64,000 bases of DNA, taken from the NCBI GenBank assembly GCA_024643545.1, contig JAHEMR010000003.1:1-64000 (forward strand), in the 5' to 3' direction. The notes below the pieces were generated by a model. It was given only the letters and a program-made list of their open reading frames with translations, did not search any database and was not told the DNA's origin. This DNA comes from Crocinitomicaceae bacterium (GTDB lineage Bacteria > Bacteroidota > Bacteroidia > Flavobacteriales_D > Crocinitomicaceae). The translations under genes were made by a program, and so were the position numbers. Positions 36,265 to 46,108 of the stretch are shown here, piece after piece (the first letter of the stretch is position 1; each line of letters starts with the position of its first letter).

Positions 36265-38910
36265 ATGAAAAAAACCCTTTACTCCGCACTTCTGTTTTTT
36301 AGTGCTTGCCTATTATTTCAAAACAATTTGAATGCCCAAATACTACATACAGAAAGTTTTGATGCAACTCAATTTTTACCCACTGGTTGGGCTACTGTAG
36401 GTACGGCGCCAGATTGGGCACGTTCAACCACTTTTACGGCTCCACTTGTTGGTACTCCTCACTCAGGTGCTGGAATGGCGCGTATGAGAAATCCTTCAAC
36501 TTCCGCGGCGGCCCTTACGGAGGCAATCTCTACACCTGTTTTCGACTTAACAGGACGCGGAACAAACATCGTTCCTGTAAGTTTCTGGATTTACCGAGAC
36601 TCATTGGTTCCTGCTAACATCGATAGCTTAGGAGTTTTCGTGAATACGACAGCAACACTTACAGGCGCTACAAAAATTGGAACGGTTGCGAGAAATCGAA
36701 ATGTCAACGTTCCTGATACAAAAGCATCGAATGGCTGGTATCAATACACCTTTAATATTCCTTCTGCATTTGCAGGGGCTTCGAATTATGTGATTTTCCA
36801 AGGAACCGTTTATGGTCCAACGGCAACAGCAAGAAGAATTTACCTAGACGATGTCGCTTGGTCAGAATTCCCACCCGTTTGTGCTGGAACACCAACAGGT
36901 GGAACAATTTCATCTTCTTCCACTTTAATTTGCGGAGGCAGTGGATCGGCAACATTAACTTTAAATGGTGCAAGTAGCGGTACCGGAATCAGTTACCAAT
37001 GGTATACATCTTCTACACCGAATGGTCCATACGCGTTAATTGGATCTAACTCAACGACTGCATTGACAGGTAATCTGAATGCCAATCAGTACTATTACAA
37101 TATGGTTACGTGTGCTGGTTCAGGACAAAGTTCTTCCAGTGATACCCTGATGATTACCGTGAATCAAAATCCTGCTCCAGTTGTGTCCATCTCCATGGCA
37201 AACGATACGATTTGTCGTTTCGACACCTTGAATTTAACGGCATCTGGTGCAAGTTCTTACCAATGGAGTACAAACGCAAATCCAAATTTAAGTTCTTTAG
37301 CAACCGCAACGGATGTTCCTTTAAATACAACAACGTATACTGTAATTGGTACTGACGCATTGGGTTGTCCATCACAACCCACAACGCAAACAATTGTTGT
37401 TGGACGTCGTCCAAACATCAATGCATTCAACAACTCAAATGTAACCGTATGCGTTGGAGGTTCCTCGATTTTAACTGTCAACGCGACAAGTGGAGTCGGC
37501 GGCGGTGGTGGAGGTGTCACGCTAGCTTACCAATGGAATCCAAATGTTGGCACAACCAATTCGGTGACTGTATCACCAACAGTAACAACGCTTTATACGG
37601 TAACAGTGGTTGGACAATATGGATGCACATCGACGGATACTACAACAGTGAATGTCAATCCAAATGCAATTAGTCCAATCATTTCTGTCACTCCTGATTC
37701 TGTTAGCTTCTGTCAAGGAACAACAGGAAACACCGTAGATTTAACAGCAACATCCAATGTTTCTGGCGCGACTTATGCATGGTCTGCTAGTGCTGGACCT
37801 CCAATTACAGCAACAACAGGTACATTGACGGCTAATGTTGGAAATAATACGGTTACCTATACTGTTACAGGTACTGACCCAGCGAATGGATGTTATTCCT
37901 CCGCTAGTGCAACCATTTATGTGCGACCAGTTCCAAATGTGAACCTTGTTTCTCAAAATACAACTGTTTGTTTGAACGGAAGTGCGGTACTCTTAACCCA
38001 AGTAACGAATACACAAGGTACACCTGTAAATACTTATACATTTGACTGGAATCCAGCAGCAACAAACACCCAAATGATTACCTATGCACCAAGTGCAACG
38101 GGTTATGTATACGTGACGGTAACGAGTCCTTACGGTTGTACAAACAATGACTCACTATTAGTGACCATAGATAATACTTTAACAAGTCCAAGTTTAACAC
38201 TTGCGGCATCAGTAAATTTAATGTGCAGTGATAATATGAGTCCAGTTTTATTAACGGCTACGACAGATGCAGTTGGTGCTTCATACGCCTGGACACCAAA
38301 CTTTATCAATCAAAACATCGATACGATTACGGTTAATCCACAAAACTCAACAAACTACAGCGTTTCAGTAACGGATCAAAACGGATGTACAACGGCTGCA
38401 TCAACTTCTGTAATTATTAGTCCGGCGCCAGTTGCTGGATTTACGTCGGCAAATCTTCCAACGTTGGAGGTAGGCTTTACGAACACTTCAACGAATGCAA
38501 CGACGTACGCTTGGGACTTTGGAGATGGATTCACGAGTAACCTAGCCAATCCAACACATGGATACTTCACAAGCGGTTCCTTCACAGTGACCTTGATCGC
38601 TACGAATGCAGATGGTTGTGATGACACAACGAGTACAACCATTCAAGCGCAAACAACTGGTTTAGAGGAAATCGTTGGTGCTTTTGTACTTTATCCGAAT
38701 CCAACAAATGGAATGTTAACAGTTCAAAACATCAATCACTCCAACGGTACCATGATCATCTACTCAACAACAGGAACGATCGTGTTGCGTTCAGAACTTT
38801 CAAATTCAGATGCCCAACTTGATTTAAGTCAGTTAAATAGAGGTGTCTACTTCATTCAAATTACAAATAACCTCGGTCAATCATCTACGCACCGTGTAGT
38901 AAAACAATAA
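36265..38910 (+). CDS. Secreted choice-of-anchor J / Ig-like / PKD protein with type A T9SS sorting domain
   Basis: ILHTESFDATQFLPTGWATVG...PDWARST; PKD TYAWDFGDGF; C-term FVLYPNPTNGMLTVQN...GVYFIQI. Confidence 0.87.
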   Translation: MKKTLYSALLFFSACLLFQNNLNAQILHTESFDATQFLPTGWATVGTAPDWARSTTFTAPLVGTPHSGAGMARMRNPSTSAAALTEAISTPVFDLTGRGTNIVPVSFWIYRDSLVPANIDSLGVFVNTTATLTGATKIGTVARNRNVNVPDTKASNGWYQYTFNIPSAFAGASNYVIFQGTVYGPTATARRIYLDDVAWSEFPPVCAGTPTGGTISSSSTLICGGSGSATLTLNGASSGTGISYQWYTSSTPNGPYALIGSNSTTALTGNLNANQYYYNMVTCAGSGQSSSSDTLMITVNQNPAPVVSISMANDTICRFDTLNLTASGASSYQWSTNANPNLSSLATATDVPLNTTTYTVIGTDALGCPSQPTTQTIVVGRRPNINAFNNSNVTVCVGGSSILTVNATSGVGGGGGGVTLAYQWNPNVGTTNSVTVSPTVTTLYTVTVVGQYGCTSTDTTTVNVNPNAISPIISVTPDSVSFCQGTTGNTVDLTATSNVSGATYAWSASAGPPITATTGTLTANVGNNTVTYTVTGTDPANGCYSSASATIYVRPVPNVNLVSQNTTVCLNGSAVLLTQVTNTQGTPVNTYTFDWNPAATNTQMITYAPSATGYVYVTVTSPYGCTNNDSLLVTIDNTLTSPSLTLAASVNLMCSDNMSPVLLTATTDAVGASYAWTPNFINQNIDTITVNPQNSTNYSVSVTDQNGCTTAASTSVIISPAPVAGFTSANLPTLEVGFTNTSTNATTYAWDFGDGFTSNLANPTHGYFTSGSFTVTLIATNADGCDDTTSTTIQAQTTGLEEIVGAFVLYPNPTNGMLTVQNINHSNGTMIIYSTTGTIVLRSELSNSDAQLDLSQLNRGVYFIQITNNLGQSSTHRVVKQ

Positions 38911-38931
38911 GAATTTAGATTAAACAAAGAT

Positions 38932-38968
38932 GAGTCCTTCTTCAGCAATGGAGAAGGGCTTTTTTTTT
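38932..38968 (+). terminator. Intrinsic terminator-like hairpin
   Basis: gagtccttcttc-agcaatg-gagaagggctttttttt. Confidence 0.7.
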
Positions 38969-39135
38969 CCTTACCTTCCGATTTGAAATCCTGAAGGATT
39001 CTTCTAACACAAAAATAGATCCAGCATTTCTGCTTGTACTTTTTAATTTGACTAAATTTATCGCTCAAAGCAAAATTAGGGGCCAATCAACAGAATTCAC
39101 ACCATTAATTCAGCAAAAATTAAGTTATTTACGAA

Positions 39136-40026
39136 ATGCGTCTAAATAAATTCATCAGTGAAAGTGGGCTATGCTCACGTCGTGAAGCAGATAAATTCAT
39201 CGAACGCGGTTTGGTTTTTATCAATAAACGTAAGGCTACGATTGGTGATCAAGTCAATGTGGGGGATAAAGTGCGTGTCAACGGCACAGAATTGGAACCA
39301 CGTGAAGGAGAAGACATCGTTTTTATTGCACTGAATAAACCAGTGGGCGTGACATCCACCACAGAAGAAAATGTGCACGATAACATTGTGCATTTCGTGA
39401 ATCACAGCAAACGTATTTTTCCAGTTGGACGCCTCGACAAAGATTCACAAGGACTCATCTTCTTGACGAACAACGGTGACATTATCAATAAAATCTTACG
39501 TGCTGGAAACAACCATGAAAAGGAATATTTGGTCACAGTAAACAAACCATTGACGCCAGAAATGATTTCCGGCATGGCAAAAGGTGTTCCCATTTTAGGT
39601 GTGAACACTAAAAAATGTAAAGTCGTACAGGAAGCAACTCACGTATTTAGAATTACGCTCATACAAGGACTAAACCGTCAAATTCGACGCATGTGCGAGC
39701 ACTTTGGTTACGAAGTGACAAAGTTAGAGCGTGTGCGCATCATGAACATCAGCTTAAAAGGATTGCCAGTTGGAGAATGGAGGGATTTATCCGAAAGTGA
39801 AATGGATACCATTTACCAACTTTTAGAGGATTCCACCAACGATGACGTGCGAAAATCATCGAAACCAGCAGCAACAAAAAAACCGAAAACAGCCAGTTCT
39901 TCGAATCCACCAAAATCCAAAAAACCTTATTTGAGTAGTCCAAACTTTGGAAATCCAACCAAGAAAAAGGAACAGCGTGGCGGTACAGCCAAAAAATCCA
40001 ATTCACGTCGACCGAAAGGACGCTAA
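39136..40026 (+). CDS. rluF: Pseudouridine synthase, RluF-like (RsuA/RluB/E/F family), with basic C-terminal tail
   Basis: S4 domain [74 protein letters not shown]. Confidence 0.88.
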   Translation: MRLNKFISESGLCSRREADKFIERGLVFINKRKATIGDQVNVGDKVRVNGTELEPREGEDIVFIALNKPVGVTSTTEENVHDNIVHFVNHSKRIFPVGRLDKDSQGLIFLTNNGDIINKILRAGNNHEKEYLVTVNKPLTPEMISGMAKGVPILGVNTKKCKVVQEATHVFRITLIQGLNRQIRRMCEHFGYEVTKLERVRIMNISLKGLPVGEWRDLSESEMDTIYQLLEDSTNDDVRKSSKPAATKKPKTASSSNPPKSKKPYLSSPNFGNPTKKKEQRGGTAKKSNSRRPKGR

Positions 40027-40028
40027 GT

Positions 40029-41375
40029 CTATTTCAAAATCACCGCCATTCCCATTTGCAAGCCAATGGATTGATAAGTGTTTATCGAATATCCTGAGAA
40101 AATAACTGACGACAAGGACCTGCGGTATGTAGGTGCAATAGAAAATCGATAATTATCTTTCGTATAACAGAGCTCCAACTGAAGATATCCAGTGGTAGTC
40201 CAATTACTTGCCTGCTCCGCGGCAATCGACGTTAAATTCTCCTGAAGGTAATAACCATCGCGTTTTAACCCACCTCCAATGGAACTTCCAATACTGGCTG
40301 ATAAATCCACCTTGTTCCATGAATGGCGGTATCCAAGGTACAACGGAATGGAAACATATGAATAACGATTCACGCCATCATAAACGATGTTATAGTCATA
40401 TTGCAGTTGTTCACCCCATTCAAAATAATCGACACCTGTTTGGATCAAGAAATGGTTTTTCATCCAACTTGTGCGAAGCGATAAATCGATACTGGATGTG
40501 CTTCGTTCTTGCGCATTTCGAATTTCAGCATATTTTTTAAGGTCCTGCAAAGGAAACGCATTAAAACCTGTAATCTCCTTAACCTCAACTGAAGAACCAA
40601 TTCCACTCATCCCTAAGAAAAACCCAAAAGTTCGCACCCATTTCTCTTTTTCTATAGGTTGAAGAACAGGTGCTGGAAATGCTGGATCGCTACTCGTAGA
40701 ATTTGTTTTAACCGGAAGTTCATTGATGATCGGAGCGATTTCTGGAATCGTTGTTGGCGCAACAACAGCTTGGACTAAACTTTCATCCGTTCTTATTGGT
40801 GCTGATTTAGTAGAAACACTCGCTGATGAAACTTCACTTTTCTCATCTGAAATGAATGAATTTAAATCCTTCGGAGTTTCAGTCAATTCAAAATTTGGAG
40901 TGTACACATTCTCATCAAAAGACTTTGCCGTTTGCATTACCTCTGATTGATTTTTTCTAACGAATCGCGTAATGTTCGCCTTTTCTGGTGAAAGGGAAGG
41001 CATCGTTTTTGTAGCACCTGATTGCGCATTGAAAGAAGCTGATTTGACTTTAGATGCCTCAGTCGTACAATTTTCTTTCGAAGGAACCAACTGTTTACTC
41101 ACCATCGGTTTACTAGTTGGATTGAACGTGTTATGTCCCGTAATTTTAGCCGAAGTTTTTAAAGGTTCGTTTTCGTGCAGAAGTCCAAAAGTGAATCCAC
41201 TGGCTAAAACGATTCCTATAAAGAACCACATGAATACACGTCGTTTTTTCTTTTTCTCTAATAGATCAAGTCGTTGCTCGATGTCCACCAAAAAATCGAG
41301 TGGAATTTCTTCGGTGTTGACCTCTTGAAGGACTCGCTTCACCTTGCGATCGAAATCTTCTTGATTAGCTAACAT
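40029..41375 (-). CDS. Anti-sigma-like single-TM protein with C-terminal outer-membrane beta-barrel
   Basis: N-term cytoplasmic helix plus TM KKKKRRVFMWFFIGIVLASGFTFGLL, long Ser/Thr/Pro linker, C-terminal alternating aromatic strands SYVSIPLYLGYRH...FSIAPTYRRSL. Confidence 0.65.
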   Translation of the reverse strand: MLANQEDFDRKVKRVLQEVNTEEIPLDFLVDIEQRLDLLEKKKKRRVFMWFFIGIVLASGFTFGLLHENEPLKTSAKITGHNTFNPTSKPMVSKQLVPSKENCTTEASKVKSASFNAQSGATKTMPSLSPEKANITRFVRKNQSEVMQTAKSFDENVYTPNFELTETPKDLNSFISDEKSEVSSASVSTKSAPIRTDESLVQAVVAPTTIPEIAPIINELPVKTNSTSSDPAFPAPVLQPIEKEKWVRTFGFFLGMSGIGSSVEVKEITGFNAFPLQDLKKYAEIRNAQERSTSSIDLSLRTSWMKNHFLIQTGVDYFEWGEQLQYDYNIVYDGVNRYSYVSIPLYLGYRHSWNKVDLSASIGSSIGGGLKRDGYYLQENLTSIAAEQASNWTTTGYLQLELCYTKDNYRFSIAPTYRRSLSSVIFSGYSINTYQSIGLQMGMAVILK

Positions 41376-41907
41376 GGTTTTCTAAATTTAATAATTCTTT
41401 TAATTTTTTACGGGCAACTTTTGTATGCCACTTGGAGGTCTGTTCAGAGATTCCAAGTAGCTCACCAATTTCACGATGCGAGTATCCATCTACCACAAAA
41501 AGGTTAAAAACAACTCGAGTGGATTCAGATAATTGAAGCAGCATCTCATTCAAATGTGCTTGATTTAATTCATATTCTACTTCGGGATGAACACCATCAT
41601 TTCCTTCGATGTTGGCGTCGTGTTGGTAAAACGTGTGGTAATTCTTTGAGCGACGAAAATCGTCGATTATTTCATTCGTGATGATGCGCTTAATCCAACT
41701 AAAAAAACGAATGTCCTGATATTTATCTAAATTTTGGATGATTTTCATAAAGGCGTTGTTCACCAATGTTTTGTGTTCTTCCTCGTTTTTTCGGTACCGC
41801 CGAGCAGTTCCAATCAAAACAGGATAGCAAAGTTGATACAATTCCAATTGTGCCCTACGGTCGTAAGCTTGAACTTTTTTCAATAATTCCGCACTTGGAT
41901 CCTGCAT
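41365..41907 (-). CDS. ECF-type RNA polymerase sigma factor
   Basis: DIRFFSWIKRIITNEIIDDFRR; VFNLFVVDGYSHREIGELLGISEQTSKWHTKVARKKLKELL. Confidence 0.9.
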   Translation of the reverse strand: MQDPSAELLKKVQAYDRRAQLELYQLCYPVLIGTARRYRKNEEEHKTLVNNAFMKIIQNLDKYQDIRFFSWIKRIITNEIIDDFRRSKNYHTFYQHDANIEGNDGVHPEVEYELNQAHLNEMLLQLSESTRVVFNLFVVDGYSHREIGELLGISEQTSKWHTKVARKKLKELLNLENHVS

Positions 41908-41983
41908 ATCTCTTCTTCCTCAGTTAAGTTAACGCAATTAATTCGCTTAAGGGGTGCAGTCTTGTAACTTTTTGTCAGCTTAA

Positions 41984-41997
41984 CTTGTTTAAACAAG
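41984..41997. promoter_or_regulatory. 14-bp perfect palindrome CTTGTTTAAACAAG in a divergent promoter region
   Basis: Perfect palindrome between the ECF sigma gene and the PorP/SprF-like gene. Confidence 0.45.
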
Positions 41998-42009
41998 AAA
42001 CCTTTGTTT

Positions 42010-42900
42010 ATGCGTTCCTTCATTTTATACTCTTTCCTTCTTATTTCGTCTCGATTCTTTGCGCAAGTCACCTATTCCATGGATGATTATTTCAATGTGA
42101 GTAATCCATCTGCTTTTGCAGAAAAGAAAATATACACTAGTAACACGAGTATGTATTCCAAAATAGGAACAAGCGACAACATCAATAATTTCTTTTCATT
42201 AAAACAACAAGTGGGATCTTTCTCCTTAGGATTGAACAATGAGTATAGTCAACATTCCGAATGGAAAGTGATCTCGAGTACCTTGAACGCCGCGTATAGC
42301 GCAAAAATCAATCGAAACCTCTCCTTGAACTCCGGACTTGGACTGAGTATGCGCCGAGACAACATGTACTTTGGCGACTGCTTGACACCGCCAGTTTCTT
42401 ACTTTACTTTATGGAATCCGGCTTCCTTCTCTGTAAACCTTGGAGTGTCCTTAGTTAGTAAAAAATGGACCTTGGGTCTTGCCGCGAACAATTTAAATCG
42501 TTCGGAAATAACCAACTATCCATACATCTATAGATCTTCTTTTTCCATTGCAACAAATGCCAGCTATCGTTTTGACTTGGACTCAGCTAAACACTTTTCA
42601 CTGACTCCTTCCCTCTATTACCGTTGGGATGTGGAAAATAATTTCAATGAAATGTTCTTTAACCTCATGTTCAAAGCATTTCAGCACCGAACTGGATTGT
42701 TTTCCAATCATAAAAACATCGGGATTTTCTACCAATACAATTTCAAAAATAACCTTTCGATAGGAGCATCCATCAATAATAATTATTCTTTTCTTTCCTC
42801 GAACATATTCAATTCAAATTACCTGTCCGGCATGCTGCGAATTAGTTATGCGCTTTCACCTAAAACGAGTTACAAGATATCTGGAACTCCTTCATTTTAA
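42010..42900 (+). CDS. PorP/SprF-like outer-membrane protein (divergent)
   Basis: Signal peptide, FAQVTYSMDDYFNVSNPSAFAEKK..., beta-barrel pattern; divergent from canonical PorP. Confidence 0.5.
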   Translation: MRSFILYSFLLISSRFFAQVTYSMDDYFNVSNPSAFAEKKIYTSNTSMYSKIGTSDNINNFFSLKQQVGSFSLGLNNEYSQHSEWKVISSTLNAAYSAKINRNLSLNSGLGLSMRRDNMYFGDCLTPPVSYFTLWNPASFSVNLGVSLVSKKWTLGLAANNLNRSEITNYPYIYRSSFSIATNASYRFDLDSAKHFSLTPSLYYRWDVENNFNEMFFNLMFKAFQHRTGLFSNHKNIGIFYQYNFKNNLSIGASINNNYSFLSSNIFNSNYLSGMLRISYALSPKTSYKISGTPSF

Positions 42901-42933
42901 TTTCCATAAAATAAAAACGAAGGTTAAGACGTT

Positions 42934-44121
42934 ATGAAATTCATGCGCCTACTACTCGTATTCATTCTTTGCCATTGTGTTTCGAACCTTCACGCACAAT
43001 TTTGGCAACAACTACCTGATTTTCCGGGAAATCCACGTGACGATGCCGCCGGATTCAGCATTCAAGACAAGCATTTTTGCGGAACCGGGCGCGACGATGG
43101 ATTCAATTGTACGCGAAATTTCTATCGCTTCAATGCCACACTTCAAGAATGGGAAAATTCCACCCCACTTCCAGACGGCGAAAACCGGCAATATGCCACC
43201 GGATTCGCACACAATGGTATCGGCTACATACTTTGCGGCGACAATTGCAGCGGGAATTTCTTAAATTCCTTTTGGCGTTTTGATCTATCAAACGAACAGT
43301 GGTCCACCCTACCCGCCTTGCCAACATCCGGACGTGCAGGCTGTGTCCATTTCATCATCGGAGATTCCTTATACCTCATCGGTGGACAAAACTCCTCCGG
43401 AATACTAAACGAGGTTTGGCGTTATTCCATCAATTCCCAAGAATGGCAACAAAAAAACAATTTACCCATTCCAGGAATTTGGCGTGGACTCGCTTTTTCA
43501 CATGACAATTTCGGTTATATCTCGGCAGGAAAATCAAGTGCCTCCAGCTGGAATTCGGAAACATGGAAATACGATCCGGTATTGGATCAATGGTCAAATT
43601 TTCCAGCTATTGCATTTGGTGAGCGAACATATGTTGGCACCGTTCAAAAAGACTCCTGCCTATATGTATTTGGTGGCATCGATCCAAATGACCAAACATT
43701 AACTTCTTTTGATAAGATCAATTTGAATTTTTTCAATACCCAGACTCTTCCCGATTTTACCGGTAATCCACGTAAAGGAGGTGTTTGCTTCTCACACGAT
43801 GGAGATTTCTATATTGCTACAGGAATTGCCGGGAACACGCGTTTAAAGGAAACCTGGAAAATTGAAAATGTCATGATTTCAAAGTTGATTGATGAACAAC
43901 AACTGCGCATGTACCCCATCCCAACAATCGATGCGCTGTATCTTCAAGTAGATCCAATCTGCATTGGCGAATTCATTTATGTAATGAATGGAAATGGGTC
44001 CATCGTGCTGATTCACCGCATTCAATCAACTAAGGATAAACTTTCATTGGCACACCTGTCATCTGGACATTACCGTGTAGTTTACAGAAATCATTCAAGT
44101 CCAATCGTTATTGGAAATTAG
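42934..44121 (+). CDS. Kelch-repeat secreted protein with T9SS sorting-like C terminus
   Basis: Repeated FxxxxxGYxxxG / VYVFGG patterns such as IGDSLYLIGGQNSSGILNEVWRYSINSQEW; C-term QLRMYPIPTIDALYLQV. Confidence 0.75.
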   Translation: MKFMRLLLVFILCHCVSNLHAQFWQQLPDFPGNPRDDAAGFSIQDKHFCGTGRDDGFNCTRNFYRFNATLQEWENSTPLPDGENRQYATGFAHNGIGYILCGDNCSGNFLNSFWRFDLSNEQWSTLPALPTSGRAGCVHFIIGDSLYLIGGQNSSGILNEVWRYSINSQEWQQKNNLPIPGIWRGLAFSHDNFGYISAGKSSASSWNSETWKYDPVLDQWSNFPAIAFGERTYVGTVQKDSCLYVFGGIDPNDQTLTSFDKINLNFFNTQTLPDFTGNPRKGGVCFSHDGDFYIATGIAGNTRLKETWKIENVMISKLIDEQQLRMYPIPTIDALYLQVDPICIGEFIYVMNGNGSIVLIHRIQSTKDKLSLAHLSSGHYRVVYRNHSSPIVIGN

Positions 44122-45467
44122 TTCAAGCGCTTTTGGTAGGATTTTCCTTTGTACGAATATGACAATATCCCATCCTTAATAGCCCAATTTGGTTCATTCC
44201 AAATTGTTTCTGTTTTAAAGATGTAGCGCGTCTTTCCGGACAATTGATCCACCTCGTACCACATGAAAGCAAAATTCGTTTCCACAATTAAAAACAAGCG
44301 TTGGGATGCTTCGTCGTAAAATGGGTACTTTGCTTTTTGACTAAAAAAGCGCGGATAGTCAATTGATATGGAGTGACTCGCCTCTATAATTCCGTTTTGA
44401 GCAACAATGGAAACACGTTCGGCATCACAACTCACCACCAGTACTTTTTGTCCCTGCGATTTAATCAGAAAATTATCACCTATCAACAACCCAATTTTTG
44501 CCATATTATTTACCCGGACATTTTGTCTCAAATAAAAGGGGCGTCCAGGCTTAACGGATGGAAATTGCTTTTTGGTATCGCTTTGTCCACTCATGCGCCG
44601 GATGTTTTGATCTTGGTAACGCTGTGCATTGCTTATTGGTACAGGAACTTCTTGGTGCATTTGCGTGTTCAAAGGATTATTCCAACCTGGCGCTGTGGTT
44701 CTCATGAAATAGGCAATTCTTGGCAAGATATTAATGGCAACGACTTGACGGTAAATGGCTTCGTTAAACAGCAATTGTCGGACATCGTAGAAAGCATATT
44801 CCACACATTGATTTCCCGCCATTCCAATTGGACGAAATCCACCTTGCATGCTCAATGTATCCGGGGAAACGGGAAAAAATAGTGAACTTTCCACTGCATG
44901 CGCCACGACCAATTCATGTCCAGATGTGACTCCAACAAATGCTTCGCCATCATTGCTGGTCGATGATTGCAAGTAAAAAATGCCCAAATTTTTCATCACT
45001 GTATCCAAATCAACGCGATTCAAAAGCGTTTTTGGATTTGGATCTCTGCTAAAATAAATGGGAGGCTCTATTGGAAATTCAAGATTCACTGAATGTTCAA
45101 TTGGCGTATACCCTGAGAACAACAAATGTTCATTCCAATAGAATTTCGGTGGGATAATAGTTCCCAATTTTTTCTTGGAAATTGATTTTAATGGTATTTC
45201 ATCCGTTCGAATCGGTAACGAAAAAACCTTCTTTTGTAGACTTTTTTTCTTTTCTGGTTTCGATGAATACCTGAAAAACCCAAGATAAAGTAAAACGAAA
45301 CTGAGACATAGTGTAAGTCCAGCAATCCAAAGTTTTTTCGTTTTTCGGATACGAAGTTTTTTTGAAAGTATACTTCGATCATGAGAATTTGGAACAAAAG
45401 ATTCCTCCTTCCATTGATCTAACAACCATTGGTCAAAGTCCTGCTTGATATCTTCTTGCTCTTTCAT
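44118..45467 (-). CDS. Anti-sigma-like single-TM protein with large periplasmic domain
   Basis: Acidic cytoplasmic N terminus, TM LWIAGLTLCLSFVLLYLGFF; ATGA overlap with the upstream sigma gene. Confidence 0.55.
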   Translation of the reverse strand: MKEQEDIKQDFDQWLLDQWKEESFVPNSHDRSILSKKLRIRKTKKLWIAGLTLCLSFVLLYLGFFRYSSKPEKKKSLQKKVFSLPIRTDEIPLKSISKKKLGTIIPPKFYWNEHLLFSGYTPIEHSVNLEFPIEPPIYFSRDPNPKTLLNRVDLDTVMKNLGIFYLQSSTSNDGEAFVGVTSGHELVVAHAVESSLFFPVSPDTLSMQGGFRPIGMAGNQCVEYAFYDVRQLLFNEAIYRQVVAINILPRIAYFMRTTAPGWNNPLNTQMHQEVPVPISNAQRYQDQNIRRMSGQSDTKKQFPSVKPGRPFYLRQNVRVNNMAKIGLLIGDNFLIKSQGQKVLVVSCDAERVSIVAQNGIIEASHSISIDYPRFFSQKAKYPFYDEASQRLFLIVETNFAFMWYEVDQLSGKTRYIFKTETIWNEPNWAIKDGILSYSYKGKSYQKRLN

Positions 45468-46024
45468 GACTTTTCGATTTGTTGACGGATGAGTTTTCTA
45501 GCCGTTTTAATATGCCAGCGAACAGTTTCAATGGAAATTGTTAATTCCTCTGCAATCTCACTTGGACGCAAATCCTCCCAAAGAAAAAGATTAAAAACCG
45601 TCCTCGTTGCTGGAGGCAACTTGGATAACACCTCCGTTACTTTTATTTTTTCAACCTTGACATCATAGTTTTCATCAAAGTGTGTGTCCTCAGACATTTC
45701 TTTTTGCTCACTGAGCTGAATGGATGAATAATAACGTTTATTTCTTCGGAAATCATCCGTGATTTCGTTTTTTAAAATGACTTTTATCCAAGAAACAAAG
45801 GAGGTGCCTAATTGAAAGTGATCTATGTGATTAACCGCTTTTAGAAACGCATTATTAATCAAGGAAACCTGGTCCTCACGGTTATTTTTATAACGAATCA
45901 CCACATTCATCAATGGAGAAAAACACGCATCGTACAAAGCTAGAACAGCTCCCTCCTCCCCCTTTTGAATACGTTTCAAAAAGGAAGAATCCATTTTCAA
46001 ATTCCCGATGACTGTCTGACTCAT
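45464..46024 (-). CDS. ECF-type RNA polymerase sigma factor
   Basis: TSFVSWIKVILKNEITDDFRRNKRY; TRTVFNLFLWEDLRPSEIAEELTISIETVRWHIKTARKLI. Confidence 0.9.
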   Translation of the reverse strand: MSQTVIGNLKMDSSFLKRIQKGEEGAVLALYDACFSPLMNVVIRYKNNREDQVSLINNAFLKAVNHIDHFQLGTSFVSWIKVILKNEITDDFRRNKRYYSSIQLSEQKEMSEDTHFDENYDVKVEKIKVTEVLSKLPPATRTVFNLFLWEDLRPSEIAEELTISIETVRWHIKTARKLIRQQIEKS

Positions 46025-46108
46025 TCTTTCAATTCAACCATGATTAATGGCACACTGAAAGGTAACGCAAATACGTCAAATTTTTGGGTGGTATTTTTGC
46101 AATTATCG

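Noticed and set aside
37257-37520. PPPPPP-containing 87-aa minus ORF
   Set aside because: Antisense shadow of the GGCGGTGGTGGAGGT glycine stretch in the choice-of-anchor J protein.
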